64,000 bases of DNA from Aquabacter sp. L1I39 (GCF_017742835.1 NZ_CP072392.1:769388-833387); one strand, 5' to 3'; positions 8,389-16,777 are shown, numbered from the stretch's first letter. The notes: generated by a model not told the origin, from the letters alone. A program made the numbers and translations.

Positions 8389-9327
8389 ATGCGAATTACA
8401 TCGGTTATTACCAGCGGACCACAATATTCACCGGATTATAGAAATTCTAATGTCAAAAGCAGAGCTTTTGACAAAGAAAAATTTCGCTCATTATTTTACG
8501 AAACTTTCAAGTCAATGCACCTGGACGCAAGCTCCGGCATGAATGCGGAGAAAATGCTAGATAAATTGTCTAAAGACAACGGCATCACCGATAGGCGAGA
8601 GATGGCATATATGCTTGCCACGGCGTTATGGGAAACGCGAGTATTGAAATCCAAATATGTCGTAGTCAGGGATAATAATGGGAACGTCGTCACGGACAAG
8701 TCCGGAAAGGCGAAAACGAGGTCGGTGAAGACCTGGGGCGCCATGGCTCCTGTAAAGGAAGCAGACAGGGGTGCCGGAAGGAGATATTTTCTTCCTGTAA
8801 AAGTAAAAAAACTTCCGGGTGGCAGAGCCCAAGTGACAGAACAGGATGGAGATCAATTCATCGTCGAGATAAATGGAAAATACACGCCTAAGAAAAGGGG
8901 GGCGGTTCGGGGCGCGTCACCGAATGTGGCGATGTCCCAAGTGTACAAGGATGATGACGGGGAGGAATTGGCCTACTATGGACGAGGGCTCGTTCAGCTC
9001 ACATGGTGGAATAACTACGCCAAGGCGGGGGCGGCGCTCGGGATGAGTTTAGAGTTGCTCTTCCATCCAGATTTGGCCGAAGATGAAGATATTGCCTACA
9101 AGCTGATGTCCCATGGCATGGTGACTGGGCACGGGTTTGCCAACGGTAGAAAGCTGTCGGACTATTTTCGCGGAGATCATGCGGATTACGTCGGCGCGAG
9201 AGCAATGGTCAACGGCTCGGATCATGCGCCTGAAATTGCGGAAATGGCACGTAAATTGCAGGATATATTAAGACGCTCCGAAATATTGCCACATTCCCAA
9301 AGCCTCAATATTCCAAAATTACCTTAA
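8389..9327 (+). CDS. GH19/lysozyme-like glycan hydrolase, candidate T6SS effector
   Basis: This 312-aa protein contains the chitinase/lysozyme-superfamily motif YYGRGLVQLTWWNNYAKAG near residues 194-212, followed by LFHPDLAEDEDIAY and a C-terminal part with RAMVNGSD. The upstream helix AYMLATALWETRVLKSKY probably supplies the catalytic Glu. Such enzymes cleave beta-1,4-linked GlcNAc polymers, in bacteria usually peptidoglycan. There is no N-terminal signal peptide, so delivery to a periplasm would need a secretion system. The sequence is AT-richer than the flanking T6SS genes, as is the gene before it. A phage endolysin origin is the main alternative. The start ATG 8389 follows GGGGAC. Confidence 0.8.
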   Translation: MRITSVITSGPQYSPDYRNSNVKSRAFDKEKFRSLFYETFKSMHLDASSGMNAEKMLDKLSKDNGITDRREMAYMLATALWETRVLKSKYVVVRDNNGNVVTDKSGKAKTRSVKTWGAMAPVKEADRGAGRRYFLPVKVKKLPGGRAQVTEQDGDQFIVEINGKYTPKKRGAVRGASPNVAMSQVYKDDDGEELAYYGRGLVQLTWWNNYAKAGAALGMSLELLFHPDLAEDEDIAYKLMSHGMVTGHGFANGRKLSDYFRGDHADYVGARAMVNGSDHAPEIAEMARKLQDILRRSEILPHSQSLNIPKLP

Positions 9328-9331
9328 CGCC

Positions 9332-10765
9332 ATGCCCACGCATGAGCCGCTTGTGATGGCCACGCCCGAAGAAGCCATCGCCCTCGCCCTCTCCCTCCTC
9401 CGCGCGGGCCACCTCGACGCGGCCTCAAGCCTGCTTGCCCAAATTCTCGACGACACCCCCAACCACCCCGACGCCCTGCATTATTCCGGCCTGCTGAAGG
9501 CGCGCCAGGGCGATGCGGAAGGGGCGGTCGGGCTGGTGCGGCGGGCGGTGGAGGGGGACCCGGCAAACCTCCCGGCATGGAACAATCTCGGCAACCTCTT
9601 CATGCGGCTGGACCGGCTGGACGAGGCGGCGGAGGCCTATCGCACCTGCCTTGCGCTCCAGCCCGATCATCCCCAGGCCCTCTCCAATCTCGGCCTGCTG
9701 ATGCGCGTCTCCGGCGACATCGAAGGCGCCGAGGCCCTGTATCGCAGGGCGCTTCAGGCGCGGCCGGATTTTCCCGAGGCGCTCAACAATCTCGGCGCCA
9801 TCGGCCTTGCCTATGGTGACCTTCCCGCCGCCGAGCTTCTTCTGGCCCGTGCCGTGGAGCTGGAGCCCCGCTTCCCCGGCGCCCGGCTCAATCTGGGCAA
9901 GGCGCTGGCGGGCCAGGGCCGGCTGGCGGAGGCCGCGACCCATTATTGGGAAGCCATCGCCCTCGGCAGCCGGGAGGGCGTGGCCCACAAGCTCCTCATC
10001 TATGCCCTGGTGGAAACCGGGCGCCGCGACGAGGCGCTGGAGACGGCGCGGCGCTGGCATCGGGACGCCCCGGACGATGCCGTTGCCCGGCATCATCTGG
10101 CCGCCCTCTCCGGCGAGGATGTGCCGGCCCGCGCCACCGACGCTTATGTGGAGGCCACGTTCGACGCCTTCGCCGAAACCTTCGATGCCGCCCTCGACAA
10201 ATTGGATTACCGCGCGCCGCAGCTGGTGGCCGGCGCGGTCGCCGCGCTTCATCCTACCCCCGAGGCCCGCCTGCTCACGCTCGACGCGGGCTGCGGCACC
10301 GGCCTGTGCGCGCCGCTGCTGCGCCCCTATGCGGCGCGGCTGGATGGCATGGACCTGTCTGCCGGCATGCTGGCCCACGCTGCGCGACGCGGGCTCTACG
10401 ACCGCCTGGACAAGGCCGAGATCGAAGCCGGCATGGCGGCGCGCCCGCGGGCTTATGACCTCATCGCCTGCGCCGACACGCTCTGCTATTTCGGCGACCT
10501 GTCGGGCGTCTTGGCCGCTGCCGTCGGCGCACTCCGGCCGGGCGGGGCGCTCGTCTTCACGGTGGAAGCGCTGGATGGGGACACCGGCGCGTTCCGTCTC
10601 CATCCCGGCCATGGCCGCTACGCCCATGCCCCCGCTTATGTGGCAGCATCGGCCGCCGCGGCGGGCCTGGAGGTGGCGGGGATGAGCCGCGAGATCCTCC
10701 GCCGGGAGGGCGCGCAGGCGGTCCAAGGGCTGGTGGTCGCCTGCCGCAAGCCGGAAACCACCTGA
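9332..10765 (+). CDS. TPR-repeat protein with C-terminal SAM methyltransferase domain
   Basis: This 477-aa protein has at least five tetratricopeptide repeats over residues about 10-230, with signatures such as PNHPDALHYSGLL, PANLPAWNNLGNLF and PDFPEALNNLGAI. A class I S-adenosylmethionine methyltransferase follows from about residue 285, with motif I LTLDAGCGTGLCAPLL near 315 and DLIACADTLCYFGDL. The protein is probably cytoplasmic. TPR-methyltransferases of this build occur widely in alphaproteobacteria with unknown substrates. Codon use is again GC-rich. It starts 4 bp after the lysozyme-like gene. ATG 9332 and ATG 9356 are both possible, and neither has a clear Shine-Dalgarno. Confidence 0.85.
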   Translation: MPTHEPLVMATPEEAIALALSLLRAGHLDAASSLLAQILDDTPNHPDALHYSGLLKARQGDAEGAVGLVRRAVEGDPANLPAWNNLGNLFMRLDRLDEAAEAYRTCLALQPDHPQALSNLGLLMRVSGDIEGAEALYRRALQARPDFPEALNNLGAIGLAYGDLPAAELLLARAVELEPRFPGARLNLGKALAGQGRLAEAATHYWEAIALGSREGVAHKLLIYALVETGRRDEALETARRWHRDAPDDAVARHHLAALSGEDVPARATDAYVEATFDAFAETFDAALDKLDYRAPQLVAGAVAALHPTPEARLLTLDAGCGTGLCAPLLRPYAARLDGMDLSAGMLAHAARRGLYDRLDKAEIEAGMAARPRAYDLIACADTLCYFGDLSGVLAAAVGALRPGGALVFTVEALDGDTGAFRLHPGHGRYAHAPAYVAASAAAAGLEVAGMSREILRREGAQAVQGLVVACRKPETT

Positions 10766-10877
10766 GCCCTTCCGGGCCATGGGACGTCCCAGCGCCCCTT
10801 CCCAAGCGGCAGGCGACGCCGGCCAAGGCGGGGCGAAGCGTGCCCGCCCCGGCAGCCCCGGGCCGAGGAGCAAGCGC

Positions 10878-11468
10878 CTACTTCATCAACGCAGCGACGC
10901 GATCCAGAGCGGGTCCGAATCCCTTGAGCGAGACGGTGAAGCTCTGAACCGGTCCGCCATCGGCGAAGGCATCGATCCGCAGGGTTGCGGCTTTCTTGAT
11001 ATTGGCCAAGGCCTTGGCATCAAAGGTCACCGGCACCAGGCAGCCCTGCGGCAGGCAGGTGGAAAAGCGCAGGGCGGCAAGGTCGGTCTCGCCGAGCTTC
11101 AGGGTCACGCCCTTGTCGATGGCCAGCCCGAAGGGCAGGAAAAGCAGCCCCTCCGCCTTGTCGCCCTTGGCCTGCAGCTCAACTGCCAGCAGCCGCTGCT
11201 GGCTGCGCGGATCCATCTGCTGCTGAAGGACGGCGCAGCGCTTCACGCTCTGCTGGATGGCGCATTGCACCCGCCAATCCTGGAAATCCTCGCTGACCGA
11301 CTGGGCACCGCCCGGAAAGGAAAGCGGCGCCTGCGCCAGAGCCGGCGCGGCCGCTGCGGAGAGAAAGAGGCCGGCCATCAGGAGACCGGCCGGGACCGGA
11401 AGTTGGGACGCGGCGGCGACCTTGCGCATTCCGGCCCGGAACGCGGCGGCACATGGGGCGAGGAGCAT
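10878..11468 (-). CDS. IalB-family secreted protein
   Basis: This 196-aa protein has an N-terminal signal sequence (hydrophobic LLMAGLFLSAAAAPALAQA, cleavage likely after AQA) and the invasion-associated-locus-B fold signature. That includes DWRVQCAIQ, a second Cys in KRCAVLQQQ, and the Cys pair region FSTCLPQGCLVPV. IalB-like proteins are periplasmic or outer-membrane proteins common in Rhizobiales, with no defined enzymatic activity. ATG 11468 is preferred because AAGGA lies just upstream and it yields a clean signal peptide; upstream codons in the same frame do not look coding. It is the last gene of the minus-strand run that begins with the trypsin/caspase-like gene. Confidence 0.85.
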   Translation of the reverse strand: MLLAPCAAAFRAGMRKVAAASQLPVPAGLLMAGLFLSAAAAPALAQAPLSFPGGAQSVSEDFQDWRVQCAIQQSVKRCAVLQQQMDPRSQQRLLAVELQAKGDKAEGLLFLPFGLAIDKGVTLKLGETDLAALRFSTCLPQGCLVPVTFDAKALANIKKAATLRIDAFADGGPVQSFTVSLKGFGPALDRVAALMK

Positions 11469-11633
11469 CGTTTTCCTTCGGGTATCGCGGCGCGTCGATG
11501 CGCACGGGGAGTGATGACGGTCTTCGTGGCAGGCGTGGCGCCATTGCCCCGGGAGCCGCGCGCTGCGCGTCAGGTGCGGCATGGGGGCATCGAGCAAAAC
11601 CGCCCCGCCAAAGCGGTCCGTTGGCCGTCGGCC

Positions 11634-11933
11634 TCAGAACCCGGTTCCGAGGACGATGAAAGTGGGGCAGCGCATGTCGCTGCAGGCGCGGGCAAGGGGG
11701 CGCTCGTTGCGCGCCACCGGCAGGGGCGCCGGCTGGGGCACCGGCATGGACTTCTGCGCGTAGAATATCCTTGTGGCCGCGGGCGTTCCTGGCCCGCCTT
11801 GAGCGGCCACATCCGTCGCCGAGGGCGCGCGCGGCGCGTTCTCGGCGGTGTCCGCCCGGGTCTCGGCCAGCGCTGGCAGCGAGACCAGCAGGAGCATGGC
11901 GGTGGCAATCCATATGTTTCTCATCTCATGCAT
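11634..11933 (-). CDS. Small secreted protein of unknown function
   Basis: This 99-aa protein has a convincing signal peptide, RNIWIATAMLLLVSLPALAETRA. A Pro/Ala-rich linker follows, then a short C-terminal module with two cysteines (ARACSDMRCPTFIVLG) that could form a disulfide. It starts 2 bp after the stop of the trypsin/pseudocaspase gene, so it is almost certainly co-transcribed and perhaps translationally coupled. I recognise no family. Plausible roles are an inhibitor, propeptide or substrate of the upstream protease, from context only. Confidence 0.7.
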   Translation of the reverse strand: MHEMRNIWIATAMLLLVSLPALAETRADTAENAPRAPSATDVAAQGGPGTPAATRIFYAQKSMPVPQPAPLPVARNERPLARACSDMRCPTFIVLGTGF

Positions 11934-11935
11934 TC

Positions 11936-14515
11936 CTATGGCGCGTTCGTCTTGGCTGGGCCATCCCGGGTGGCCGCCCGCAGGGTCGCGCCCGCCGCCG
12001 CGCTGGCGCCCCCGTCGGCCCCGCGCTCGGTGAAGGTGGCGAAGGACCAGGCCCCGTCCACGAGAAGGCCGGTCACCGGATCGGGAAAGCGCAAGCCCTT
12101 GATGTGGTCGTGCAGGAAGATCAGGGCGCCCATCTTGTCGCCCGCCTCCCCGGCCCGCTCGGGCACATCCAGCACCTGGACGGCCTTCTCGGAGAAGACG
12201 GCCAGAAAGATGCCGTCGCGCCGTTCGCCCTCGGACAGGTCCATGAGCGGGATCAAGGTGGGCACATCCGCGCGCACCCGATTGATGTCGCGGGCCGCCC
12301 GCCCCGCGGCCACAAGGCGCGCGCGGGCGGGAAAGATCTGGCGCACACTGCCATCCGGCGCGATGGCGAGCACCACGAGGTAGCCCGCCTTGCGGCTATC
12401 CACGCGCAGGGCGCGACCGGGCTCGTCCGCAACCACGGCCAAGCCCGCGGGATTGTCGGCGGCGGGCAGGCTGCGCGCCGCGGCCTGAAGCAGGCTGGCC
12501 TTCTTCTCTCCCGGCGCCCCCTCTGTCATGGGCACAACCTGGGGCGCGAGGCCAAGGCGGCACAGGCTTGCCTGGGCGGCACAGAACTGGTCCAAGCTGT
12601 CCCGCACCATCTGATAGAGGGCGGCCACGTCGCCGGACTGGTTCACCAGATGCAGGGCGCGCACCGCATTCACCCAGCGCCGCGTGAAGGCGCCCATGGG
12701 CCGGTCGCCCTGCGCGTCCACCAGGGCCCATTGGTCGGGCGCGGCCGCAAACCACACGGTTGAGCCGGACGGTGGCACAAGGGGAAGGCGGGTGGCGCCG
12801 GCCGCCACGTCGCGCTGCGCGGGTGCAAGGTCCACCACCGCCTCCACCGCGCGCACGGCACCGGCCTCACCGGGCCGTGCGGTGGCGGGACGCTGGAGGG
12901 CACGCCTGGAGATTTGAGTGGTATCGAAGATAGCGGTGACGCTGCGGCCGGACAGGCGCTCCAGGGTCCGGGCGAGCTCGGCGGGAGAAATGGCGCGGCC
13001 CACATCGCGCACCGTTCCGTCCGCGGCGCGGATCAGCTCCAGGTCCACCGGCGCGATGCCGGCCCCCTCGCGACCGTCCCGGAGCGCTGGAAAGGCCCGG
13101 GTCTGAAAGCCCTGGCCACTGTAGAACAGGAACACCCGGCTGCCCGGCGCCGAGCCGCGCACCAGCCAGGCATCGATCGCGGCCAGGATGTTGCTGCGCG
13201 TGGCCCGCTCCTGGGTGAGGACCATGACCTGGTCCCGGCGAAAGCCCAATGCCTCCACCAGCAAGGCCGACACCGCCTCGGCATCGGGGACTGACCCGGT
13301 CAGGGTCAGCGGCGCCGGATAGGCATCGATGCCGATCACGAGGGCCCGGTCGCCCGGAGGAACGGACATGGCCGCGCGTTCCACGTCATCGGGCGCGAGC
13401 GCGGCCAGAGCCCCGGCCGCCTGCGGGGCGGCACCGCTCGCGGCCTGGGGCGCGGCGGCGGACAAGGTGAAGGCGCGGGACGGCAGCGCGCCGGGCGCCA
13501 TCTCCCCGCCCGTGACCTGGCGCAGCCACGGCTCATAGGCGGCAACGCGGGTGTAAACGCCATAGCGGCCTTGCCGGCCGCAGCCCTCCCCCCAGCTCAC
13601 CACCCCCGCCTGCGCCCATCCGCCTTCGGCGGCGCGCAGCATCAGGGGGCCGCCGCTGTCGCCCCGGCAGGCATCGCGTCCGCCGGCCGCAAAGCCGGCA
13701 CACAAAGTCTGCGCGCCGATGGCGTTGCCTTCCAGTACGCTGCCGGAATAGGCCGCGCGGCAGGCGGCACTGGACACCAGGGGCAATTCGGCTTCCTGCA
13801 GATCCGCCGGCAGGAGGTCGGCATCGGCGCCCGGTGCCTCCCGCGTCAGGCCCCAGCCCAGCACCGTACCCGCCAGGCCCGCCAGGTCGTCATCCTTCGC
13901 CTCCGCGCCGACAATGGGAACCACCGGCACTTCCGCCGGCTCCTTCAGCTCGATGACCGCAATGTCATTGGCAAAGGTGCCCGGCTGGAACTCCGGGTGA
14001 TAGATCACGGCCCGCGCGCCGATCCCCTTGCGCGCAACGGCGTCGCCCTCGGTGATAATGGGTGGCAAGCGCGCGGCGCCCGCCACCACGAGCACTTGCT
14101 GGGCAGCGAGCGCCTGCCGCCGCCCGCCGCTGGCGGTGGCGCTGACGAAGCAATGGGCGGCCGTGAGCACCCACCGCGCGCCGATGACGGTGCCGCCGCA
14201 ATGGGACCGCAAGCGCCCGCGCCCCGCGGGATCAGGCGCGTAAATCTTCACTTGCGAGGGCCAGTCTCCATCCCGAGCGCTCATGCCGCCCACCACGCGG
14301 GTGAGACGCCGGCCGTCCGGTTCCCCCGTGAGCGCACCCGGCGCCGCCTGTGGCGAACCCTGGGCCGGACTTGGGGCGACACTTGGGGCGACACTTCGGA
14401 CCGTACTTGGGGCCGTATTTGGGGCCGAACCTTGGGCCGAACCTTGGGCCGAACCTTGGGCAGCGGCTTGGCCCGGGGCGTGGAGGGCAAGGCAGAGGCT
14501 CAGGGCGCGCGTCAT
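11936..14515 (-). CDS. Secreted trypsin-like protease fused to an inactive caspase-fold domain
   Basis: This 859-aa protein begins with a signal peptide (MTRALSLCLALHAPGQAAAQ) and a repetitive Ala/Gln/Ser/Pro linker. A trypsin (S1) domain spans about residues 70-330 with an intact triad: LTAAHCF, NDIAVIELK and CRGDSGGPL. From about 380 a caspase/C14 fold starts at DRALVIGIDAYPAPL. At the catalytic His position it reads FYSGQG (Gln 468), and at the Cys position FDTTQIS (Thr 533), so it should be proteolytically dead. About 300 further residues are of unknown fold. The ATG at 14515 is chosen for the signal peptide. The protein is exported, so it is likely a periplasmic or secreted protease with a pseudo-enzyme regulatory or binding domain. 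Confidence 0.85.
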   Translation of the reverse strand: MTRALSLCLALHAPGQAAAQGSAQGSAQGSAPNTAPSTVRSVAPSVAPSPAQGSPQAAPGALTGEPDGRRLTRVVGGMSARDGDWPSQVKIYAPDPAGRGRLRSHCGGTVIGARWVLTAAHCFVSATASGGRRQALAAQQVLVVAGAARLPPIITEGDAVARKGIGARAVIYHPEFQPGTFANDIAVIELKEPAEVPVVPIVGAEAKDDDLAGLAGTVLGWGLTREAPGADADLLPADLQEAELPLVSSAACRAAYSGSVLEGNAIGAQTLCAGFAAGGRDACRGDSGGPLMLRAAEGGWAQAGVVSWGEGCGRQGRYGVYTRVAAYEPWLRQVTGGEMAPGALPSRAFTLSAAAPQAASGAAPQAAGALAALAPDDVERAAMSVPPGDRALVIGIDAYPAPLTLTGSVPDAEAVSALLVEALGFRRDQVMVLTQERATRSNILAAIDAWLVRGSAPGSRVFLFYSGQGFQTRAFPALRDGREGAGIAPVDLELIRAADGTVRDVGRAISPAELARTLERLSGRSVTAIFDTTQISRRALQRPATARPGEAGAVRAVEAVVDLAPAQRDVAAGATRLPLVPPSGSTVWFAAAPDQWALVDAQGDRPMGAFTRRWVNAVRALHLVNQSGDVAALYQMVRDSLDQFCAAQASLCRLGLAPQVVPMTEGAPGEKKASLLQAAARSLPAADNPAGLAVVADEPGRALRVDSRKAGYLVVLAIAPDGSVRQIFPARARLVAAGRAARDINRVRADVPTLIPLMDLSEGERRDGIFLAVFSEKAVQVLDVPERAGEAGDKMGALIFLHDHIKGLRFPDPVTGLLVDGAWSFATFTERGADGGASAAAGATLRAATRDGPAKTNAP
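14367..14462. repeat. Short tandem repeat coding the linker of the trypsin/pseudocaspase protein
   Basis: Units of about 12-15 bp (on the plus strand, variants of ACTTGGGGCCG and ACCTTGGGCCGA) recur about seven times. They encode an AQGSAQGSA-type then a PSTVRSVAPSVA-type linker. The last three units are near-identical, so unit number may vary between strains. Confidence 0.75.
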
Positions 14516-14778
14516 ATGCGCGAGACGAACCCAGCCTTTACTTGGGAGGCCGCCAAATTTATTGGAATTCAGACTTAAGGGGCTTGGTCGAAGAGAAAGG
14601 GTGAATTTCGGCGCCCGTCTCCACACTTCGGGCCAAAACCCGGTGCGGGACAAGGGGCCGAGTGCACGGCCGTCTCGCATGCCATCCCATGTTCCGCAGC
14701 TCCGGCGCGCCGTCGCGCCGATTGCCGCAGCTTTTCACTTATAAAGGGCAATCGGACCCGGCGCCAGGGCCGGACCGG

Positions 14779-15132
14779 TCACGCGGGGGCTGAAGAGGAC
14801 CCCGCGTCCGCCGGCAAGGGGGCGACAATGCGCAGGCGCCATTCCCCGTCCTCTTCCAGATGGCCGCTATAGCTCAACTGGGGCCACGGCCGCTTCTCGC
14901 GCTCAAGCACGGCAATGATTTCTCCCACGAGCCGCTCCACCTCGGCGCCGGGCGCGCCGACGGCATCGGCACGGTCCGGGTTGAACAACGCGATAACCGG
15001 CGGCGCCCCCGCTGTTGCCGGCGGTGCGACCGTCAGACGGAAGGCCCGCCAGTCTTCAGGAACGACCTCGAAGAGGGCGTCGACGAGATGGTGATCGAGG
15101 GTGGTTTGCGACATATAGTTCGCCCCGTTCAA
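14779..15132 (-). CDS. Unknown protein, third gene of the toxin operon
   Basis: This 117-aa cytoplasmic protein with no signal peptide or membrane segment starts inside the end of the preceding small gene (4-bp ATGA-type overlap), so expression is coupled. Sequence such as FEVVPEDWRAFRLTV, PDRADAV and GEIIAVLEREKRPWPQL suggests a compact alpha/beta protein like many immunity or immunity-accessory proteins. GC content returns to the local high level, unlike the gene before it. It may be a second immunity protein or an orphan left by an earlier toxin exchange. I do not recognise a named family. Confidence 0.65.
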   Translation of the reverse strand: MNGANYMSQTTLDHHLVDALFEVVPEDWRAFRLTVAPPATAGAPPVIALFNPDRADAVGAPGAEVERLVGEIIAVLEREKRPWPQLSYSGHLEEDGEWRLRIVAPLPADAGSSSAPA

Positions 15133-15452
15133 TCGAAGTTGCTTGCAGGAACTCCAGACGATTTCCAGGCTGCAGCCAATTCCAACGCAGCGTTCAGCGT
15201 TTCGTACAAATGCGATACCGGAATTGAAAATTCCTCACTCCTCTTCTTTTTTCCCCCCAGCTTGTATTGAAAAACATGGATTTGTACTGTTCCGTCGCTG
15301 GGCGGATCGACCCATACCTGAATAGGTTCGCTCGAACTCTCATTCAAAAAGTACGTCCGGACATCATATCCCTTGTACTCACTCAACCATACAATTTGAT
15401 TGTCCTGCGCCCATCGAGATAAAATGGGATCTATTGACTGAAATTCGATCAT
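15129..15452 (-). CDS. Probable immunity protein to the TNT-like toxin
   Basis: This 107-aa cytoplasmic protein has no recognised family. It overlaps the toxin stop by 4 bp (ATGA) and is followed by another overlapping gene. Position directly 3' of a toxin-tip gene, small size, cytoplasmic character and lower GC than the neighbours are the usual marks of a cognate immunity gene. Visible features are aromatic-rich strands (NQIVWLSEYKGYDVRTYF, VQIHVFQYKLGGKKK) and a C-terminal helix (HLYETLNAALELAAAW). A cytoplasmic immunity protein fits a toxin that would consume cytoplasmic NAD. The function is inferred from context only. Confidence 0.65.
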   Translation of the reverse strand: MIEFQSIDPILSRWAQDNQIVWLSEYKGYDVRTYFLNESSSEPIQVWVDPPSDGTVQIHVFQYKLGGKKKRSEEFSIPVSHLYETLNAALELAAAWKSSGVPASNFD

Positions 15453-16777
15453 GACAAGGGCCTCCCTGGCCCGAAACAGCTCTCGGGTATTCGGTTGAGT
15501 AGCTCAAATTGCTCGCCACCGCCTCTTTTTCCGAATGCTGCCTTTGCCCTAGAACGACGCAAACTGGTGCCGGCCGGGACCCGGACTTCTTGGATGTATG
15601 TCGCCTTATTCTCTGACGGAAGCGCAAGCGCTTCGCGTGCATAGGCCGCGTTTCTAGGCGGCACAGCGGTTAGAAAGCTGCCGGTCTGGTTTTTAGTGTA
15701 AACACGATAATACACTTGTTCTTCGGGCTGAACAAAATTTACGATCTTCCCGGCTTCGCATGGCACCCGTCCGCCGATGCCCTTTGCTACCCCTTTTTCC
15801 GGGCCTGCAGAGGGCGTGTTGCTGCCACCGGTTGCGGACGAGCTTTTCGGTGGTCCAGGGTCCGCCTGTGTGGCAGGCGCCCCCCTCCCCTTCCCCGCCA
15901 TCTCCTCCCTGGAGACCGTCTCAACCTTTCGCTGTCCGCCCGCCTTCTTCAGCGAATCCGTAAAGCGGCCGGCGATGCGGGCAAGCGCGGCGGAGAGGAT
16001 GCCGACGCCGACCGCGCTCAGCCCGGCGGCCAGCTTCTCCGCGGCCCGGTCGAGGTCTTTATCGTCACGGGCGGCAAGGGTGGTGGTGAGGAAGTCCACC
16101 AGGTTCGCCGCAGCCTCCAGCGCGGAAAGAGTCGCCTGGAAGACGCCCATGCCCTCGATGACGGCGCAGGCGATGATGGCGGTGAGCACGATGCCGTCGA
16201 TCACCTCCCCCGCCGCCACCGCATGCAGCTGAACCAGGATGACGACGGTGCCCACCATGAAGGCCAGATCGGCGGGATTCTCCACCAGGGTGCGAAGCTG
16301 TCGTCCCAGTTCCGGCCCCACCCGTGGAACGGTGCGGTGGAAGACCTCGACAAAGCGCTCCGCCACCCCCATCTGCGCGACGTTCAGCTGCCGCCCCGTG
16401 GCCGGTGATCCGGGCCGGGTCGGACTGCGCGCCGCGCGGTCTGCCTCGCCACGAAGAGCCTGATGACTGGCCTGGCTGATATAGGCGGGCTCTTTGAACA
16501 CATAGGCGCGCAGGCGCCCCGCCTCCACGGCGGCCACAACGGCGGCCACCAGTTCCGCCGACCTCAGCACGGACAGCACCGGCCCTCCCGCCGCCAGCCA
16601 GAAGGTGGAGAGCAGCTGGGTGTCCACGCTGTCGCCGGACAGGTGCGCGTCCAGGGCGCCCCGAAGCTCGCCGCCGCTGGTCTGCCGCATCTGCGCCGCC
16701 CGCGCCGGCACCAGGCTGCGGGTGATGACAATGGTCTGGTGCTGGGAGCGCAGGACCAGCGCGTCCATAGCCGTCAT
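15449..16777 (-). CDS. Polymorphic toxin with TNT-like C-terminal domain, candidate T6SS effector
   Basis: This is a 442-aa protein. Residues 1-170 are hydrophilic to mixed. Residues about 180-260 contain hydrophobic helices (LAFMVGTVVILVQLHAVAA, GIVLTAIIACAVIEGMGVF), as in many T6SS and contact-dependent toxins. A low-complexity linker (about 290-345) leads to the tip. The last 95 residues read VYYRVYTKNQTGSFLTAVPP, then REALALP, VPAGTSLRRSRA and FGKRGGGEQFEL. This order matches my recollection of the tuberculosis necrotizing toxin fold (GxFL, R-LP, a strand, then GGG-x-Q with the active-site Gln, here Q423). TNT enzymes hydrolyse NAD+. There is no PAAR or VgrG domain. ATG 16777 is preferred over a TTG at 16804. 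Delivery by T6SS is inferred from location. Confidence 0.72.
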   Translation of the reverse strand: MTAMDALVLRSQHQTIVITRSLVPARAAQMRQTSGGELRGALDAHLSGDSVDTQLLSTFWLAAGGPVLSVLRSAELVAAVVAAVEAGRLRAYVFKEPAYISQASHQALRGEADRAARSPTRPGSPATGRQLNVAQMGVAERFVEVFHRTVPRVGPELGRQLRTLVENPADLAFMVGTVVILVQLHAVAAGEVIDGIVLTAIIACAVIEGMGVFQATLSALEAAANLVDFLTTTLAARDDKDLDRAAEKLAAGLSAVGVGILSAALARIAGRFTDSLKKAGGQRKVETVSREEMAGKGRGAPATQADPGPPKSSSATGGSNTPSAGPEKGVAKGIGGRVPCEAGKIVNFVQPEEQVYYRVYTKNQTGSFLTAVPPRNAAYAREALALPSENKATYIQEVRVPAGTSLRRSRAKAAFGKRGGGEQFELLNRIPESCFGPGRPLS

